Shown: positions 6,034 through 14,330, counted from the first letter of the stretch. The stretch is 14,399 nucleotides of DNA from JAJXWB01 sp047971685 (GCA_047971685.1 JBKDZW010000032.1:1-14399); one strand, 5' to 3'. Numbers and translations are program-made. Notes: a model not told the origin generated them from the sequence alone.

Positions 6034-8082
6034 ATGGCTCAGAATAGCGATCTGTTTGGCGGGGCGTCGCGCAAGGCGGCGCCGGCCTCCTCACCTGCAA
6101 GCGCCTCCGCAAAGAAGGATGCGCCACGCGCCGGCACGCCTGGCGAAGCCGGCTATACCGCCGCCTCCATCGAGGTGCTGGAGGGGCTGGAGCCCGTGCG
6201 CCGGCGTCCGGGCATGTATATCGGGGGCACGGACGAGAGTGCGCTGCATCACCTCTTCGCCGAAGTCATCGACAATGCGATGGACGAGGCGGTGGCGGGG
6301 CATGCGACCTTCATCGAGGTCGATTACGACGCCGACGGTTTTGTCACCGTCACCGACAACGGGCGCGGCATGCCCGTCGATCCCCATCCGAAATTTCCGA
6401 AGAAGTCGGCGCTCGAAGTCATCATGACCATGCTGCACGCCGGCGGCAAATTCGATTCCGGCGCCTATCAGACCTCCGGCGGCCTGCATGGCGTGGGCGT
6501 GTCCGTCGTCAATGCGCTGTCGGATTCGCTGGAAGTGGAGGTTGCGCGCGGCCAGCAGCTCTACCGCCAGACGTTTTCACGCGGCGTTCCGACCTCCAGG
6601 CTGGAAGCGCTGGGCGCGATCAAGAACCGGCGCGGCACGAAAGTGCGCTTCCATCCCGATCCGCAGATTTTCGGCAAGAATGCGCATTTCCGCCCTGCCC
6701 GCCTGTTTCGCATGGCGCGCTCGAAAGCCTATCTGTTCGGCGGCGTGGAAATCCGCTGGAAATGCGCGGCAAGCGCGGTCGAGGGCACGGATACGCCAAC
6801 CGAAGCCGTCTTTCGCTTTCCCGGCGGCCTGAAGGATTATCTTGCGCGCGAAATCGAGGGCAAGGAGACGGTGACGCCCGAGCCCTTCGCCGGCAAGGTC
6901 GAGCGCGAGGGCGGGCATGGCTCGCTCGAATGGGCGATCGCCTGGCTGCCGGCCGACGACGGTTTCACCAATTCCTATTGCAACACGATTCCCACGCCCG
7001 ATGGCGGCACGCATGAGGCGGGCTTCCGTCTCGCGCTGCTGCGCGGCCTGAAGGACCACGCCGAGCGGGTCGGCCTCGCCAAGCGCGCCGGCAATATTCA
7101 GGGCGACGACGTGATCGGCCAGACGGCGGCGATGATCTCGGTGTTCATCCGCGAGCCGGAGTTTCAGGGGCAGAACAAGAGCCGCCTGATGACGGTGGAA
7201 GCCTCGCGCATCGTCGAGACGACCGTGCGCGACGCCTTCGATCACTGGCTTGCGGGCGCGCCGACGCAGGCCACGCAGCTTCTGAATTTCGTGATCGAAC
7301 GCGCCGAAGACCGGCTGCGCCGGCGCGCGGAAAAGGACGTCGCGCGCAAGAGCGCGACAAAGAAACTGCGCCTGCCGGGCAAGCTCGCGGATTGCTCGAA
7401 CTCCGGTTCGGCCGGTTCGGAACTGTTCATCGTAGAGGGCGATTCTGCCGGCGGCTCCGCCAAACAGGCGCGCGACCGCGCTTCGCAGGCCGTGCTGCCG
7501 TTGCGCGGCAAAATTCTCAACGTCGCCTCGGCCACGCGCGACAAACTCGCCGCCAACCAGCAGATCGGCGATCTCGTGCAGGCGCTCGGCTGCGGCATAG
7601 GCTCGAACTACCGCCACGACGATCTGCGCTACGACCGCATCATCATCATGACGGATGCGGACGTGGACGGCGCGCATATCGCCTCGCTGCTCATCACGTT
7701 CTTCTACCGGCAGATGCCGCGCCTGATCGAGGAGGGGCATCTGTTCATCGCCGCACCCCCGCTCTACAAGCTCTCCCAGGGCACAAAGAGCGTCTATGCG
7801 CGCGACGACGAACACCGCAAGGAACTCGAAAAAAACGTGCTGACCGGCAAAGGCAAGATCGAGGTTTCGCGCTTCAAGGGCCTTGGCGAAATGATGCCCG
7901 CGCAATTGAAGGAAACGACGATGGATCCGAAGAAGCGCACGCTTCTGAAGGTGATGATTTCGCCCGAGGACCGCGACGAGACCGCCGATTCCGTGGAGCG
8001 CCTGATGGGCAACAAGCCGGAAGCGCGCTTTCAGTTCATTCAGGAACGCGCGGTTTTCGCACAGGACATGGTGGATGTGTGA
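6034..8082 (+). CDS. parE: DNA topoisomerase IV subunit B
   Basis: The 682-aa product is the ATPase half of topoisomerase IV, which with ParC decatenates daughter chromosomes. After a 40-residue Ala/Ser-rich N-terminal tail come the GHKL ATPase motifs: EVIDNAMDEA (77-86, catalytic Glu77), DNGRGMPVDPHP (108-119) and the ATP-lid segment GGKFDSGAYQTSGGLHGVGVS (137-157). The transducer domain follows, then the TOPRIM motifs FIVEGDSAGGSA (465-476, Glu469) and MTDADVDGAH (539-548, the metal-binding Asp residues). The C-terminus is RFQFIQERAVFAQDMVDV. Length, the DPHP box and lack of the insertion of Gram-negative GyrB favour ParE over GyrB. The ATG at 6034 has no good Shine-Dalgarno, so the start is less certain than the gene; no other Met precedes the ATPase domain in frame. 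Confidence 0.93.
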   Translation: MAQNSDLFGGASRKAAPASSPASASAKKDAPRAGTPGEAGYTAASIEVLEGLEPVRRRPGMYIGGTDESALHHLFAEVIDNAMDEAVAGHATFIEVDYDADGFVTVTDNGRGMPVDPHPKFPKKSALEVIMTMLHAGGKFDSGAYQTSGGLHGVGVSVVNALSDSLEVEVARGQQLYRQTFSRGVPTSRLEALGAIKNRRGTKVRFHPDPQIFGKNAHFRPARLFRMARSKAYLFGGVEIRWKCAASAVEGTDTPTEAVFRFPGGLKDYLAREIEGKETVTPEPFAGKVEREGGHGSLEWAIAWLPADDGFTNSYCNTIPTPDGGTHEAGFRLALLRGLKDHAERVGLAKRAGNIQGDDVIGQTAAMISVFIREPEFQGQNKSRLMTVEASRIVETTVRDAFDHWLAGAPTQATQLLNFVIERAEDRLRRRAEKDVARKSATKKLRLPGKLADCSNSGSAGSELFIVEGDSAGGSAKQARDRASQAVLPLRGKILNVASATRDKLAANQQIGDLVQALGCGIGSNYRHDDLRYDRIIIMTDADVDGAHIASLLITFFYRQMPRLIEEGHLFIAAPPLYKLSQGTKSVYARDDEHRKELEKNVLTGKGKIEVSRFKGLGEMMPAQLKETTMDPKKRTLLKVMISPEDRDETADSVERLMGNKPEARFQFIQERAVFAQDMVDV

Positions 8083-8108
8083 GAGGGCGCGCGGCTGCCG
8101 GCTGCGCT

Positions 8109-8169
8109 ATGGCGGCAAGCAATAATGGCGGCAGGACGCGTATTCTTGCGCATGCGTATTCTTGCGCAT
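8109..8169. repeat. 16-bp period tandem repeats after parE
   Basis: GCGTATTCTTGCGCAT is duplicated exactly at 8138-8153 and 8154-8169. Immediately before it, ATGGCGGCA occurs at 8109 and 8125, also 16 bp apart. The whole array lies in the 160-bp gap between parE and the next small gene. Confidence 0.85.
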
Positions 8170-8242
8170 GACGTCAGAAAGCGCCGGTCAACTCTTCCTT
8201 TACCATGATGGGCGATTGTCTTTCCCACGGAGAGACAAGCTT

Positions 8243-8494
8243 ATGGCCGGCGTCAAAGACTTCATTCGCAACACCAATGGCGGGCTCGTCGAGCGCGTCG
8301 CCATCATGGCTGGCGCGATTGCGCTGGCCAGCATTGGCGGCGCACATTTCCTGGATGTCGCCTCGCGCGACACGAATTCAAAGCTCTACGCCCTGTTTCA
8401 GACCAAGCCGGGCATCGACTACACGGCGACCGCGACCTTCAAGAAGCAGGCCGAGCGGAACGTGATCGACCCCTGCGCCGTCCGCGCGAAATAA
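8243..8494 (+). CDS. Small single-pass membrane protein, 83 aa, unknown function
   Basis: The ATG at 8243 is chosen because GGAGAG lies about eight bases upstream; the frame is open further 5' but over repeat sequence. The 83-aa product begins MAGVKDFIRNTNGGLVERVA and has one predicted membrane segment (about residues 20-39, VAIMAGAIALASIGGAHFLD). A polar tail follows (SKLYALFQTKPGIDYTATATF) that ends in DPCAVRAK. The short charged head before a hydrophobic helix recalls Flp/Tad-type pilin-like peptides (F-x-x-N/D-x-x-G-x-x-x-E), but the Glu spacing does not fit the Flp cleavage motif, and no tad genes are present. I assign no function. Its TAA stop is directly followed by the stop codon of the convergent hydrolase gene. 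Confidence 0.75.
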   Translation: MAGVKDFIRNTNGGLVERVAIMAGAIALASIGGAHFLDVASRDTNSKLYALFQTKPGIDYTATATFKKQAERNVIDPCAVRAK

Positions 8495-9190
8495 TCAGCC
8501 TTCCAGCCAGGCGCCCAGCGCTGCATTGACCGTCTGCGGCCGCTCCATCGACGACATGTGCCCGCAATCGGCAACGATGACGAGCCTCGCCCCGTCTATG
8601 CCGTCGGCCATTTCGCGCGCCTTTTCCGGCGGCGTAAGCGCATCCTTGTCGCCGGTCAGCACCAGCGTCGGAACTTTTATGCCGGCAAGGCCGGGGCGCG
8701 AATCCGCGCGCGCCATGATCGCAGCGCAATGACGCAGATAGACGTCGAGGCCGGTGTCGAGCGCCATTTTTCGCACGGCCTCCTTCAATGCCCGGTCCTC
8801 GTAGCGCATGGGATGCACGAGCTGGCTCCATTGCAGTTCGGCCAGAGCCTCCATGCCGCCTTTTCGCGCAGCTTCCATGCGCGCCAGCCGGTTGGCGCGC
8901 TGCGCCTCGCCCTCCGGCGTCGCCTGCGTATCGAGCAGCGCCAGTTTTTTCACGCGCTCCGGCTGCTGGCGCATGATCTCAAAGGCGAGATAGCCGCCCA
9001 TGGAGAGGCCGCAGAGCGCAAATTGCCCGGGCGCGCGCGCCAATATGCCGGACGCGATTTCGGCCATGGTCGCGCCGGCGCCGTGGTCGGCGATATGGCA
9101 TTCGTAGCGGGCGGACAGGGCCGCAATCTGCTGCGACCAGAGATCGGCGGTGCAGGCAAGACCGGGAATGAACAACAAAGGCTGAGGCAT
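8495..9190 (-). CDS. Alpha/beta-fold hydrolase
   Basis: The 231-aa product starts at the ATG at 9188-9190, with AGGGAG six bases upstream. It shows the full alpha/beta hydrolase set: an N-terminal strand and oxyanion region LLFIPGLACTADLW (5-18), the nucleophile elbow GLSMGG with Ser63, the acid loop GDKDALTP with Asp183, and the catalytic DCGHMSSMERP with His211. There is no signal peptide, so it is probably cytoplasmic. A compact cap domain covers about residues 92-150. The architecture matches the broad family of esterases, lactonases and carbon-carbon hydrolases of the 3-oxoadipate enol-lactonase/MhpC kind; no aromatic-degradation genes surround it, so the substrate is open. It converges on the small membrane protein gene with zero bases between the two stop codons. 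Confidence 0.9.
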   Translation of the reverse strand: MPQPLLFIPGLACTADLWSQQIAALSARYECHIADHGAGATMAEIASGILARAPGQFALCGLSMGGYLAFEIMRQQPERVKKLALLDTQATPEGEAQRANRLARMEAARKGGMEALAELQWSQLVHPMRYEDRALKEAVRKMALDTGLDVYLRHCAAIMARADSRPGLAGIKVPTLVLTGDKDALTPPEKAREMADGIDGARLVIVADCGHMSSMERPQTVNAALGAWLEG

Positions 9191-9211
9191 GACGGCTCCC
9201 TGACCCGAAAC

Positions 9212-9315
9212 TAGAGCAATTCCAGCAAAAGCAGATACCGGTTTTGCGTCCGGAATTGCGAAAATCAAATAGTTAGAGCGTTGCAATGATCCAATGAAAA
9301 GCGGAAACGCTCTAA
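9212..9315. repeat. Palindromic dispersed repeat element (REP-like)
   Basis: The element begins with TAGAGCAATTCC (9212-9223) and ends with GGAAACGCTCTAA. It folds into two hairpins. In the first, CAATTCC pairs with GGAATTG and GCAAAA with TTTTGC (about 9217-9258). In the second, TTAGAGCGTT (9273-9282) pairs perfectly with AACGCTCTAA (9306-9315). The internal string GGTTTTGCGTCCGGAATTGCG is a pattern I remember as repeated many times between genes in Hyphomicrobiales genomes; that is memory, not a search. It fills the gap between two minus-strand genes and may act as an mRNA stabiliser or terminator. Confidence 0.75.
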
Positions 9316-9344
9316 GCGCTGCGGAAAAGAAAAGCGCGGGCGTT

Positions 9345-9980
9345 TCAACCGGGAGGAGCGCGCAACCTGTAGACGCGCGCCCGGCTCTCGCCCTCCCCGC
9401 TCGCCCCGAAATCACGCGCGAAATATTCGGCGATCGTCTCAAGCTTGTCCTCGGGCAGAAAGGCGCGCCCGGGATCGCCGATCAGGACCGTTGCGCCTGT
9501 CTGCGCGCATCGCTCCAGAAATGCGAGCGCGCGGCGTGCAAGATCGGCATCGTAAAAGAGATCGCCGACCAGCACGATATCGACGGGCGGCGCATGGCGT
9601 ACCCCGGTTTGCAGGGGATCGGCATGGAGGGCGGCCATGTCCACCTCATTGGCGGCGGCGTTGACCTCGACCGCGGCCACCGCGTCGCCATCGCAATCGA
9701 CGGCGAGAATTTCGGCCGCGCCCGCTTTGGCCGCAGCAATCCCGACAAGACCGGAGCCTGCGCCGAGATCGAGAATTTTGGCGCCCGCCACGAGATGGGG
9801 CGCGTCGAGAATATGACGGGCAAGCGCAAGACCGCCGGCCCAGCACCAGGCCCAATAGGGATTGCGGCCTGCCGCCAGACGGCGCAGGCGGCTTGCGGAC
9901 GCAGCCGTATGAATGCGTATGCCGGGGACGCCCGGCGCGGGCGCCAACGGCAGGTTTTTCACAATGAAATCGCGCGCCAT
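9345..9980 (-). CDS. ETF-beta-type lysine methyltransferase (METTL20/ETFBKMT-like)
   Basis: The 211-aa protein begins at the ATG at 9978-9980, with AAGGAG seven to eight bases upstream; the longer upstream frame is discounted. It is a seven-beta-strand SAM-dependent methyltransferase. Motif I is LDLGAGSGLVGIAAAKAGA (70-88), the acidic strand-2 end is AVDCDGDA (93-100) and the post-I segment is VDIVLVGDLFYD (133-144). PYWAWCWAGGLALARHILD (41-59) before motif I and VLIGDPGR (165-172) after it match the conserved PYWAxxWPGGxALxRxLLD and LIGDPGR blocks of human METTL20 and its Agrobacterium counterpart. Those enzymes trimethylate lysines on the beta subunit of electron-transfer flavoprotein. The call rests on these remembered blocks. 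PrmA-like ribosomal L11 methyltransferase is the main alternative, but it has an extra N-terminal domain missing here. Confidence 0.8.
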   Translation of the reverse strand: MARDFIVKNLPLAPAPGVPGIRIHTAASASRLRRLAAGRNPYWAWCWAGGLALARHILDAPHLVAGAKILDLGAGSGLVGIAAAKAGAAEILAVDCDGDAVAAVEVNAAANEVDMAALHADPLQTGVRHAPPVDIVLVGDLFYDADLARRALAFLERCAQTGATVLIGDPGRAFLPEDKLETIAEYFARDFGASGEGESRARVYRLRAPPG

Positions 9981-10122
9981 CGCGCGCTCCTTGCGTCGAA
10001 GCGCCGCAGTTTCAGGGTCCAGCCGCCAGTAATTCAACTTGCTGCTTCCTGTGTTTTGTTCTCTGCCTGGCCCGCAGGCCCGGCAAAATCCGGCCCCCGT
10101 CTTAAGGATACCCCGCAATTCC

Positions 10123-10150
10123 TTGACTTCCGGGAATTTCCGGCTATTGC
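10123..10150 (+). promoter_or_regulatory. Candidate sigma-70 promoter of the helicase gene
   Basis: TTGACT (10123-10128) and TATTGC (10145-10150) are 16 bp apart. The -35 matches the TTGACA consensus at five of six bases; the -10 is weaker. Transcription from here would give a leader of about 140 bases. The spacer holds the near-palindrome CCGGGAATTTCCGG. Confidence 0.45.
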
Positions 10151-10187
10151 ATAGCAGTGGAAGCAGGCAGACTCCCCTGGAGTTCGA

Positions 10188-10218
10188 TGCTCCAGCAACG
10201 CGGCCAGCGTTTGCAGCA
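10188..10218 (+). other. Hairpin in the helicase mRNA leader
   Basis: TGCT (10188-10191) pairs with AGCA (10215-10218), and GCAACGC (10195-10201) pairs with GCGTTTGC (10207-10214) with one bulged T; the loop is GGCCA. It lies in the putative untranslated leader, about 80 bases before the ATG. A regulatory role is inference. Confidence 0.4.
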
Positions 10219-10300
10219 TTTCCAGCTTCCGACAATCTGGCGCAATCGTCGTGGCCTGCGCCTCTTTATTCCAATATTGAAGCCGCGTTCAGGAAATTTG

Positions 10301-11968
<1,668 letters not shown>

Positions 11969-11971
11969 AGG

Positions 11972-12074
11972 CTGCGCGCCTGAAGGCTTGCGCAGATATC
12001 GCCTGCATCTGGAGCCGTTCAGGCTCGCAGATTCCATCCGGAATTGAACCGAACGCCTGAAGGCTGCGCGGTTC
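11972..12074. terminator. Three hairpins between convergent helicase and ssb genes
   Basis: Two hairpins share the core GCC-TGAA-GGC: one at 11972-11995 (outer arms CTGCGC/GCGCAG) and one at 12046-12074 (outer arms GAACCG/CGGTTC). Between them GAGCC-GTTCA-GGCTC can form a small stem near 12012-12026. None has a T-tract. They sit where two convergent transcripts end, so a terminator or mRNA-end-stabilising role is plausible but unproven. Confidence 0.45.
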
Positions 12075-12110
12075 AAACGGATTGTGCGGCGGACGTCCGG
12101 CAGCCCATTC

Positions 12111-12611
12111 TCAGAACGGAATATCGTCGTCCAGATCCGCGGAACGGCCGCCGCTGACCGCCGCCGGGCGGCGATCTGCCCCACCGCCGCCGGATGAACG
12201 CCCCCCGCCATAGGACGAGCCGCGCTCAAAACTCTGGCTATCCTCGCCGCCACGCGAATTACGGCTGTCGAGCAGGGTCAGTTCGCCCCGGAATTTCTGG
12301 AGAACGACATCGGTCGCCTTGCGCTGGTTGCCGTCCTTGTCGGTATATTCGCGGGTCTGCAACTGGCCCTCGAGATAAATCTTCGAGCCCTTGCGGCAAT
12401 ATTGCTCGGCGACACGGCCAAGCGCCTCGTTGAAGATCGAGACATTGACCCATTCGGTCTTGTCGCGCCGCTCGCCGGTCGCCTTGTCGCGCCAGCTCTC
12501 GGTCATCGCCATGGAAAAGCTGACGACCTTGTCGCCGGACGGGAACGTGCGGACCTCGGGATCGCGGCCGAGATTGCCGATGAGAATGACCTTGTTGACG
12601 CTGCCGGACAT
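12111..12611 (-). CDS. ssb: Single-stranded DNA-binding protein
   Basis: The 166-aa product has the OB-fold core of bacterial SSB (residues 1-112): MSGSVNKVILIGNLGRDPEV, TEWVNVSIFNEALGRVAEQYCRKG and VYLEG-like KIYLEGQLQTREYTDKDGNQR. A Gly/Ser-rich flexible linker (about 118-158, SSYGGGRSSGGGG) leads to the acidic tip DLDDDIPF, which recruits replication and repair proteins. SSB tetramers coat single-stranded DNA during replication, recombination and repair. The ATG at 12609-12611 has TGGAG seven bases upstream. A LexA box lies about 120 bp upstream (12733-12747), suggesting SOS control. In many proteobacteria ssb is divergent from uvrA; here dctA occupies the upstream side on the same strand, separated by a terminator. 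Confidence 0.97.
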   Translation of the reverse strand: MSGSVNKVILIGNLGRDPEVRTFPSGDKVVSFSMAMTESWRDKATGERRDKTEWVNVSIFNEALGRVAEQYCRKGSKIYLEGQLQTREYTDKDGNQRKATDVVLQKFRGELTLLDSRNSRGGEDSQSFERGSSYGGGRSSGGGGADRRPAAVSGGRSADLDDDIPF

Positions 12612-12732
12612 TTTTGAACTCCACGGCTGAATTTGAAGGGGTCACACTACCCCGGTCCGCAGGCGAATGTTTCGCGAAAACCCGCGTAAACGGCCTTGTC
12701 CACAACGGAAACGTCTGCGGTCAGAATAATTT

Positions 12733-12747
12733 GTTCTGTTTATGTTC
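12733..12747. promoter_or_regulatory. LexA SOS box upstream of ssb
   Basis: GTTC-TGTTTAT-GTTC matches the alphaproteobacterial LexA operator GTTC-N7-GTTC exactly in both half-sites and spacing. It lies 122 bp upstream of the ssb start codon and 3 bp from the T-tract of the dctA terminator. LexA would repress ssb until DNA damage. The direct repeat reads on the plus strand while ssb is on the minus strand; operators of this type are reported in either orientation. Confidence 0.75.
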
Positions 12748-12750
12748 TAG

Positions 12751-12782
12751 AAAAAAGGACCGGAGCGCGCAAGCGCCCCGGT
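12751..12782 (-). terminator. Rho-independent terminator after dctA
   Basis: Read on the minus strand, ACCGGGGCGC pairs with GCGCTCCGGT (10 bp with one G-U), with a TTGC loop, followed by CC and a run of six T (12756 down to 12751). It starts just after the dctA stop codon and would insulate ssb from dctA transcription. Confidence 0.85.
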
Positions 12783-12788
12783 TTTGCG

Positions 12789-14111
12789 TCAGCCTGTCGT
12801 GACTGCGGTTTCGATGTCGGTGGGGTCGATGCGGCGGTTGAGGCCGGCCTCCAGCTTCCTGCGGTCCAATTCGTTCTCCCACCAGGAGACGACGACGCAG
12901 GCCACGCCATTGCCCGAAAGGTTGGTCAGCGCGCGGCATTCCGACATGAATTTGTCGATGCCGAGCACGATGGCCATACCGGGCACAAGGCGCGGATCGA
13001 CTGCGGCGAGCGTGGCGGCGAGCGTGATGAAGCCCGCCCCCGAAATGCCCGAGGCGCCCTTGGAGGTCAGCATGGCGACGAGCAAAATCGTCATCTGCTG
13101 GCCGAAGGTGAGGTCGATGCCGAGCGCCTGCGCGATGAAGAGCGTGGCCAGGGTCATGTAGATGTTGGTGCCGTCGAGGTTGAACGAATAGCCGGTCGGC
13201 ACGACCAGGCCGACCACCGATTTCGAGCAGCCAAGACGCTCCAGTTTTTCCATGAGCGACGGCAAGGCCGATTCAGACGACGACGTGCCGAGCACGATCA
13301 GCAGTTCCTCCTTGATGTAGGCAAGGAACTTGAAGATCGAAAAACCCGCCATGCGCGCGATCAGGCCGAGCACCACGAGAACGAACAGAAGGGCCGTGAC
13401 ATAGAAGGTCGCGATCAGGCCAAGCAGATTGACCATGGAGCCGACGCCATATTTGCCGATGGTGTAGGCCATGGCGCCAAAGGCGCCGATGGGGGCGGCG
13501 CGCATGACAATGGAAATGACGCCGAAGATGGCGTGCGCCATGTCGTCGACCAGCGCGCGCACGGTGTGGCCGCGCTCGCCCAGCGCCATCAGCGCGAAGC
13601 CGAAGAGAATGGCGAACAGCAGGACTTGCAGCACGTCGCCCTTGGCGAAGGCGCCGACCACGGAATCCGGGATGATGTGCATCACGAATTCCACGCTGGA
13701 CTGCGCCTTGCCGGTAAATTGCTTGACGGCGTCCGCATTGCCATGGGCCCCGGAAAAGCCGGCGCCGGGTTTGACGATGTTGCCGATGAACAGGCCGAGC
13801 GCCAGCGCGAAAGTGGAGACGATCTCGAAATAGATAAGCGCCTTGACGGCCACGCGCCCGACTTTCTTGGCCTCCTGGATATGCGAGATGCCTGAGACCA
13901 CCGTGCAGAAAATGATGGGCGTGATCACCATCTTGATGAGCTTGATGAAGCCGTCGCCCATCGCCTTCACCCATTCGTTGGTGGCGAAGGCAGGAAACAG
14001 CCAGCCGACGAGCACGCCAAGCACGATGGCCGTCAAGACCTGGACATAAAGCAGTTTATAGAGCGGTTTGCGCTCTGCGGGCGCAGGCGCGGCGGCGACT
14101 GAACTGGCCAT
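12789..14111 (-). CDS. dctA: C4-dicarboxylate:cation symporter DctA
   Basis: The 440-aa protein is a member of the dicarboxylate/amino acid:cation symporter family (SLC1 fold), an inner-membrane trimer importing succinate, fumarate and malate with protons or sodium. Hydrophobic segments run from about residue 18 to 410. The transport-core signatures are present: the serine-rich hairpin GTSSSESALP (275-284), the unwound helix motif VPTGYSFNLDGTNIY (304-318), the second hairpin TSKGASGISGAGF (349-361) and ECRALTNLSGNGVA (391-404) with the acidic and Asn residues of the binding helix. The NLDGT and ECRALTN wording is typical of DctA rather than GltP. The ATG at 14109-14111 has GAGG eight bases upstream. 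No dctB/dctD sensor-regulator pair is in view, and no sigma-54 site was found upstream. Confidence 0.94.
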   Translation of the reverse strand: MASSVAAAPAPAERKPLYKLLYVQVLTAIVLGVLVGWLFPAFATNEWVKAMGDGFIKLIKMVITPIIFCTVVSGISHIQEAKKVGRVAVKALIYFEIVSTFALALGLFIGNIVKPGAGFSGAHGNADAVKQFTGKAQSSVEFVMHIIPDSVVGAFAKGDVLQVLLFAILFGFALMALGERGHTVRALVDDMAHAIFGVISIVMRAAPIGAFGAMAYTIGKYGVGSMVNLLGLIATFYVTALLFVLVVLGLIARMAGFSIFKFLAYIKEELLIVLGTSSSESALPSLMEKLERLGCSKSVVGLVVPTGYSFNLDGTNIYMTLATLFIAQALGIDLTFGQQMTILLVAMLTSKGASGISGAGFITLAATLAAVDPRLVPGMAIVLGIDKFMSECRALTNLSGNGVACVVVSWWENELDRRKLEAGLNRRIDPTDIETAVTTG

Positions 14112-14145
14112 GGGGGTTTCCTCAATGTGATCGCGCTTTTTTGGT

Positions 14146-14167
14146 GCGTATTTTAAAATTTATACGC
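14146..14167. promoter_or_regulatory. AT-rich palindrome upstream of dctA
   Basis: GCGTAT (14146-14151) and ATACGC (14162-14167) are exact inverted copies flanking a 10-base A/T-only centre. The centre of the site is about 45 bp upstream of the dctA ATG, in a locally AT-rich patch that contrasts with the surrounding GC-rich DNA. On the minus strand, TTGATA further upstream (about 14212-14217) with TAAGAA 17 bp on could be the promoter, which would put the palindrome just downstream of the start. An operator role is inference. Confidence 0.45.
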
Positions 14168-14330
14168 GAGCGCTTTGTTTTCTATTCTGTTTCTTAACAC
14201 CGCCGAAGACCCATATCAAGCAGATCGGAGGGTTTCCGCCCCTCCTCCGCCTGGGGATATCTCAGGCCCCCTCGACCCGGCCGGGAGCTGCTCCTACATT
14301 AACGATCAATCAGCCGACCTGCCCGAGACC

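Larger units (their letters stand above)
9981..10300. other. Divergent intergenic region and helicase leader
   Basis: This 320-bp region lies between the methyltransferase start (minus) and the helicase start (plus). I see no gene in it. Towards the helicase it holds a candidate promoter (10123-10150) and a leader hairpin (10188-10218). A frame open from a GTG at 10157 joins the helicase in phase but is probably leader, not protein. Confidence 0.6.

Noticed and set aside
6577..7905. A 442-codon open frame antisense to parE
   Set aside because: A high-GC shadow of parE: no motif, and its sense partner carries all topoisomerase motifs.
6034..8082. GyrB rather than ParE
   Set aside because: The length (682 aa), the DPHP box and lack of the Gram-negative GyrB insertion favour ParE.
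8243..8494. Flp-type pilin
   Set aside because: The Glu position and the long polar tail do not fit the Flp prepilin motif, and no tad/cpa genes are nearby.
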